Shown here: one piece after another, positions 56,570 through 64,000 of the stretch
Layout of the letters: each line of letters begins with the position of its first letter
Numbering within the stretch: position 1 is the first letter of the stretch
Made by a program: the position numbers and the translations under genes
Notes under the pieces: generated by a model
Told to the model about the DNA's origin: nothing
Seen by the model: the letters and a program-made list of their open reading frames with translations, nothing else
Database searches by the model: none
Assembly: GCA_963750065.1 (NCBI GenBank)
Contig: CAVVPK010000013.1
Coordinates: 59,814 to 123,813, forward strand
Direction: 5' to 3'
Origin: CAVSRC01 sp963750065
GTDB lineage: Bacteria; Pseudomonadota; Alphaproteobacteria; Rhizobiales; Kaistiaceae
Length of the DNA stretch: 64,000 nucleotides

Positions 56570-58540
56570 CTACTGCGTCGAGGCGACCTTCTGGGTCGCC
56601 TGCGGCGCGTTGTCGAGCAGGGCGTCGATGCGCGTGCGCTCGCGCTCGAAGGCGGCGAGATATTCGCCCTGCAGCACGCGGCCGCGCGGCAGGCGGATGC
56701 GCAACGGGTCGACCGGCTGGTGGTTGACCCGGATCTCGAAGTGGACATGCGGGCCGGTCGACAGGCCGGTCGAGCCGACATAGCCGATCACCTGGCCCTG
56801 ATGGACGCGCACGCCCGGCGCAATGCCCTTGGCGAAGCGGCTCTGGTGGCCGTAGGCGGTCTCGTAGCCGTTGGTGTGCTTGATGACGATGAGGTTGCCG
56901 TAGCCGGACGAGCGCCCGGCCTTCTCGATGATGCCGTTGCCGGCGGCCAGAATCGGCGTGCCGCGCGGGGCGGCATAGTCGACGCCGGCATGCAGGATCA
57001 TGCGGCCGAGGATCGGGTGGCGGCGATAGCCGAAGCCGGAGGTCAGGCGGCCGACGGGCACCGGCTTGCGGATGAGGAACTTCTTCGCGCTCTTGCCGTC
57101 CTCATCGTAGTAATCGACGACGCCGTCGTCGGGGGTGCGGAAGCGATAGAACCGCTTCACCGTCGAGCCGAGGTCGAGCGAGGCAAAAAGGACTTCGGGG
57201 TCGCCGGCATCCTTTTCGGTGGGGTCGGCCATGGAGTGGAGGATCTCCATGGAATCTCCGGGAGCGACCCGCTGCTGGAAATCGACATCGAAGGCGAAGA
57301 TGCGGACGAGCTGGTCGACCAGGGGCTTGGGCACCTGCTGTTCGAGCGCCGTCTCGTAGACGGCATCGTAAAGCGTCGCCGGCCCGCCTGCCGGCTTCGC
57401 GGCTTCGGTGTTGGCGAAGGCCTCGGGCAGCGAGGGCGGCTCGTCGCCGCGCACGAAGGCGTTGTTGTCGGCCCGCGCCACGGTCGCCTGGTGGATGCCG
57501 TCCTTGTAGATGGACACCCGCATCGGCTTGGCGACCTGGCCTTCGACGTTGCTGGCGGCGAAGGCGATGCGCACCTTCTGGTCGGTTTGCAGGTGGTCGA
57601 CGTCCATGAACTGCGCCAGCGCATTGTCGATCTGGTCGATATCGTCGGCGCCGACGCCGTTGGCCTCGAGAAGCTTGCCGAGGCCGGTCTTCTTGTCCAC
57701 CGGGATGACGTCTTCCTCGAGGCCGTCGGCGCTGGCGTTGCTCGCATCGCTCTTGGCGATGTTGGAGACGTTCTCCGGCACGATGCGCACGCCGAGCGCC
57801 GAATCGAGGTTGTCGCCGCTGCCGCTCGAGTAGTCGGTGGCGGTGTAGCCAAGGGCGATGGGGTCGGCGACCTGCGGGATCGCCGGACGCGAGGCGGTGC
57901 GCATGACCTGCTCGACCTGCGCCGTCTGGATGGCCGCGGACGGTTCGAGATCGGGCGAATCGATGGGGAAGGGGCTGACCTTGACCGACACCTCGCCGTC
58001 GACATTGGCGCCGTAGAGCTGGTCGGAAGCACCGGCAACCGTTCCGCCGGCAGCCTGCGGCTGGTCGGGCGCGGAGGTGTCGGCGAAGATGCGCATGGGA
58101 TCGTAGGCGGGCACCTCCTTGGCGAACTTGTCGTCCTTGAAGGTGAGGGTGGCGTTGATCTTGGCGAACGGCCGGAGCTTGATGAAGTCGCGCTCGCCCT
58201 GGCGCGTGACGGTCGACACCTGGATGATCTGGCGGCTCGATACTTCCTCATGGTGGGGGCGGATGCGGTCGCCCTTCTGGCCGAAGACGATGTCGGACAA
58301 ATCGGCGACGAGCTGGGAAAAGGCGTCGGGCAGCGAGGCGAACTGATTGGGATTGTTGAGGGCCGCCATCAGGGCAGCGCCCATGAGGGCGATCGACGTG
58401 ACGCCGGTGAGCACGGTGCCGGTGAGCCAGCGCCAGCTGATCGCCCGGAATATGGGCGTCTGCGACTTGTCGTCTTTCTGGCCGATGACGAGCGGGGGCT
58501 CATCGCCGAGATCAATCGTCCCGGCGGCCGTGCCATACAT
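56570..58540 (-). CDS. M23 family metallopeptidase, membrane-anchored
   Basis: About 656 residues from the ATG at 58540; a GTG at 58570 is also possible. One membrane helix at about 40-62 leaves a large periplasmic part. A LysM/G5-like middle region (about 220-440) leads to the C-terminal M23 (LytM) domain with H-A-G-V-D-Y and G-P-H-V-H-F-E-I, holding the zinc ligands His, Asp and the H-x-H pair near 533 and 608. It should cut peptidoglycan cross-links during growth. The middle has many Asp/Ser residues and is variable. Confidence 0.9.
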   Translation of the reverse strand: MYGTAAGTIDLGDEPPLVIGQKDDKSQTPIFRAISWRWLTGTVLTGVTSIALMGAALMAALNNPNQFASLPDAFSQLVADLSDIVFGQKGDRIRPHHEEVSSRQIIQVSTVTRQGERDFIKLRPFAKINATLTFKDDKFAKEVPAYDPMRIFADTSAPDQPQAAGGTVAGASDQLYGANVDGEVSVKVSPFPIDSPDLEPSAAIQTAQVEQVMRTASRPAIPQVADPIALGYTATDYSSGSGDNLDSALGVRIVPENVSNIAKSDASNASADGLEEDVIPVDKKTGLGKLLEANGVGADDIDQIDNALAQFMDVDHLQTDQKVRIAFAASNVEGQVAKPMRVSIYKDGIHQATVARADNNAFVRGDEPPSLPEAFANTEAAKPAGGPATLYDAVYETALEQQVPKPLVDQLVRIFAFDVDFQQRVAPGDSMEILHSMADPTEKDAGDPEVLFASLDLGSTVKRFYRFRTPDDGVVDYYDEDGKSAKKFLIRKPVPVGRLTSGFGYRRHPILGRMILHAGVDYAAPRGTPILAAGNGIIEKAGRSSGYGNLIVIKHTNGYETAYGHQSRFAKGIAPGVRVHQGQVIGYVGSTGLSTGPHVHFEIRVNHQPVDPLRIRLPRGRVLQGEYLAAFERERTRIDALLDNAPQATQKVASTQ

Positions 58541-58773
58541 GATTATGCCAAGTCGGGTCGGCCCCCTCACGATCGTCGGTTTCTCCCCACTCGACGGGCC
58601 TTCGACCCGCTGTCAAAATCCAGGCGCGACCTTGCCCGCCGGGGGTATCAAAGTCAAACGCAGGGGCGCTGTGCGCCGCGGTTTCCAGAAGGCCTGGAGC
58701 ATGGGGCGCAATTGTGGCTGACCGGTGCGGCGTGCCGCCGCAAAATGAGGGTGAAGATTCCGCTTTTGCGGTG

Positions 58774-58803
58774 TTGACAGTTATGTGAACGCCCGCATAT
58801 ATA
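58774..58803 (+). promoter_or_regulatory. rRNA operon promoter
   Basis: TTGACA at 58774-58779 and TATATA at 58798-58803 are 18 bp apart (shifts of the -10 by one or two bases are possible), followed by a GCGCC-rich discriminator as expected for a stringently controlled rRNA promoter. The next gene on this strand is the 16S gene. Confidence 0.75.
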
Positions 58804-59019
58804 GCGCCTCACACGAGGGCGGTCGCTGCCTCTGGCGGCGCCGGGAATAACCCTCGGCTCTCTCGTGAGTGGACCAAGAGGCCCAATCGCTCCGGCGAGG
58901 GCTTCTTCCGCGCGGACGCAGGGCGACACCCAGCGGCCCTTTGAATCGGCTCCGGCCGGTTTGGAGCACGGGAGTGAAGGGCGGCGGGCGACCGACGTCG
59001 ACGACGGGGTATCCCGTCG

Positions 59020-59032
59020 TGTTCTTTGACAA
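59020..59032 (+). promoter_or_regulatory. boxA antitermination site
   Basis: TGTTCTTTGACAA is close to the boxA consensus TGCTCTTTAACA that loads NusB-S10 for rRNA antitermination. The position before the 16S gene is correct. It should not be read as a second -35 box. Confidence 0.65.
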
Positions 59033-59040
59033 GTGAATAG

Positions 59041-59064
59041 GAAGAAAGAGAAACGTAGGCGGCG
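59041..59064 (+). other. Left arm of the 16S rRNA processing stem
   Basis: GAAGAAAGAGAAACG at 59041-59055 is exactly complementary to 60842-60856 in the 16S-tRNA spacer, and the match goes on imperfectly into GGCGG/CCGCC. The two arms flank the whole 16S gene, so this is the likely RNase III cleavage stem of the precursor. Confidence 0.8.
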
Positions 59065-59235
59065 GAGTCCTTGCGGGCAGCCGGTCCTCGGACCGGGTGC
59101 CGAAAAGAGACTTCGGCGGTACTACGTTTTTATCAAGCTACCCGTCCACGCCGGTGCAAGCCGGAGTGGATGTGTGCTTGGGACTCGTCAAATGACTAAG
59201 TCAACGTAGTGATCAGCCGAGACAAGTTCTCAGTT

Positions 59236-60742
<1,507 letters not shown>

Positions 60743-60924
60743 GATCCTTCAGAAGCCTCTGCCTTCGGGTACGCCTCTATCGGATCTCTTGGAAACACAA
60801 GGTCCCAGTCAGGGACCAATTTGGCGGGACACCGCCGTCTTCGTTTCTCTTTCTTCGCGGACGCGTTCCACGCGCAATCGGGCTTCTACCCTCCGCACGG
60901 GTCTCCCGAGCTCCATAGGAACCG

Positions 60925-61001
<77 letters not shown>

Positions 61002-61037
61002 TCCCCTTGTCGGGGCGGTGAGTGAATGTCCGGGACC

Positions 61038-61113
61038 GGGGCCATAGCTCAGTTGGGAGAGCGCCTGCTTTGCAAGCAGGAGGTCGTCGGTTCGATCCCG
61101 TCTGGCTCCACCA
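61038..61113 (+). tRNA. tRNA-Ala (anticodon TGC)
   Basis: Acceptor GGGGCCA pairs with TGGCTCC (one G-U). The anticodon stem CTGCTTTGCAAGCAG includes TGC, and TTCGATC is in the T loop; CCA is encoded. Second of the two usual spacer tRNAs. Confidence 0.97.
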
Positions 61114-61366
61114 CTCACGAAGTTCGTGGTGTTGAGCCTCGCGTCCGTTGAAAAACAAGAATTCGTGTCGTTTCCGCTCCGGCGGGACGGGCACGTGTTA
61201 TCTGACATCGTGAAGAGAAGGTCTGTTCGAATGGCGCCCGCTAGAGGGCGGCATGTCGCAAGATTCGCAGTCTTAACCGCCTGCGATCGGGCACGACCTC
61301 GAAGAAAGCTGGTCTTTTCTAGCGATCCCGTCTGCTGCCGAGCGGGCGGGTATCGATAATGAGAGC
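61114..61366 (+). other. tRNA-Ala to 23S spacer
   Basis: About 250 bases of internal transcribed spacer. No further tRNA is present. It should hold the left arm of the 23S processing stem, whose partner lies outside the window. Confidence 0.6.

Positions 61367-64000
<2,634 letters not shown>

Larger units (their letters stand above)
58571..59235. other. rRNA operon control and leader region
   Basis: No protein gene. The first 200 bases separate the M23 gene from the rRNA promoter. The rest is a leader of about 420 nt with a promoter at 58774-58803, a boxA at 59020-59032 and one side of the 16S processing stem at 59041. Confidence 0.75.

Noticed and set aside
56417..58777. Open frame of 786 codons antisense to the M23 peptidase
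   Set aside because: Same mirror pattern; starts within a dispersed repeat.
59020..59035. Second rRNA promoter -35 box (T-T-G-A-C-A)
   Set aside because: The sequence matches boxA at the right place, and no -10 box follows at a suitable distance.

Overview
The window is a GC-rich chromosomal segment of an alphaproteobacterium, most likely of the order Hyphomicrobiales (Rhizobiales). This rests on the 16S rRNA near the right end and on runs of genes with a familiar rhizobial order: rpoH / CarD / FdxA / S4 protein / Suv3-like helicase; cobT-cobS next to a J-domain protein and bolA; corC-aroB-aroK / small membrane protein / xerD / accA; lysC-ptsP-prfA-prmC-DUF4167 and clpB. I cannot name the genus.

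Layout. 1-5240 is a worn accessory patch: a membrane-protein end, a 27-codon relic of a CheB-type methylesterase, other frame-broken coding remains, a DUF6481 gene, a cyclopropane fatty acid synthase whose N-terminus is in another frame, and a heavy-metal P1B ATPase. It stops at the 3' end of a tRNA-Arg(CCT) gene at 5243-5319. From 5396 to 38821 the window is dense core genome: a thermonuclease-fold protein, an M48 protease, the heat-shock sigma factor, CarD, ferredoxin, RNA helicase, ribosomal protein L28, CobST, shikimate-pathway genes, XerD, AccA, an L,D-transpeptidase, SecA, a parvulin, ArgJ, MutT, a methyltransferase, ComF, a glutaredoxin, a nitrilase-family amidase and DUF1178. Two related copies of a short terminal-inverted-repeat element (16834-17021 and 35166-35438) lie in this stretch. 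38822-39558 holds no convincing gene. It carries a REP-like palindrome and about 430 bp rich in long inverted repeats, which makes it the best candidate here for an undescribed structured RNA. 39559-42566 holds a LysR regulator divergent from an oxidoreductase, a beta-carbonic anhydrase and a small conserved-looking protein. 42588-58540 holds ubiG, lysC, ptsP, prfA, prmC, DUF4167, a MOSC protein, two polytopic membrane proteins, clpB and a large M23 peptidase. 58571-64000 is a ribosomal RNA operon (promoter, boxA, 16S, tRNA-Ile, tRNA-Ala, 23S cut by the window end).

How the parts connect. The sigma-32 factor gene (7815-8678) and a near-consensus sigma-32 promoter in front of clpB form a visible heat-shock regulator-target pair. 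Several neighbours serve the envelope: SecA, periplasmic parvulin, L,D-transpeptidase, M23 peptidase, the M48 lipoprotein protease, the PAP2-type phosphatase and AccA. lysC, ptsP, prfA and prmC link amino-acid synthesis, nitrogen-PTS signalling and translation termination. No phage, CRISPR array, secretion system or biosynthetic cluster is visible, so any new biology here is small in scale: the inverted-repeat element whose ends form the stop codons of both flanking genes, the structured region at 39.05-39.48 kb, a thermonuclease-fold protein lacking two catalytic residues, and the frame-broken cfa.
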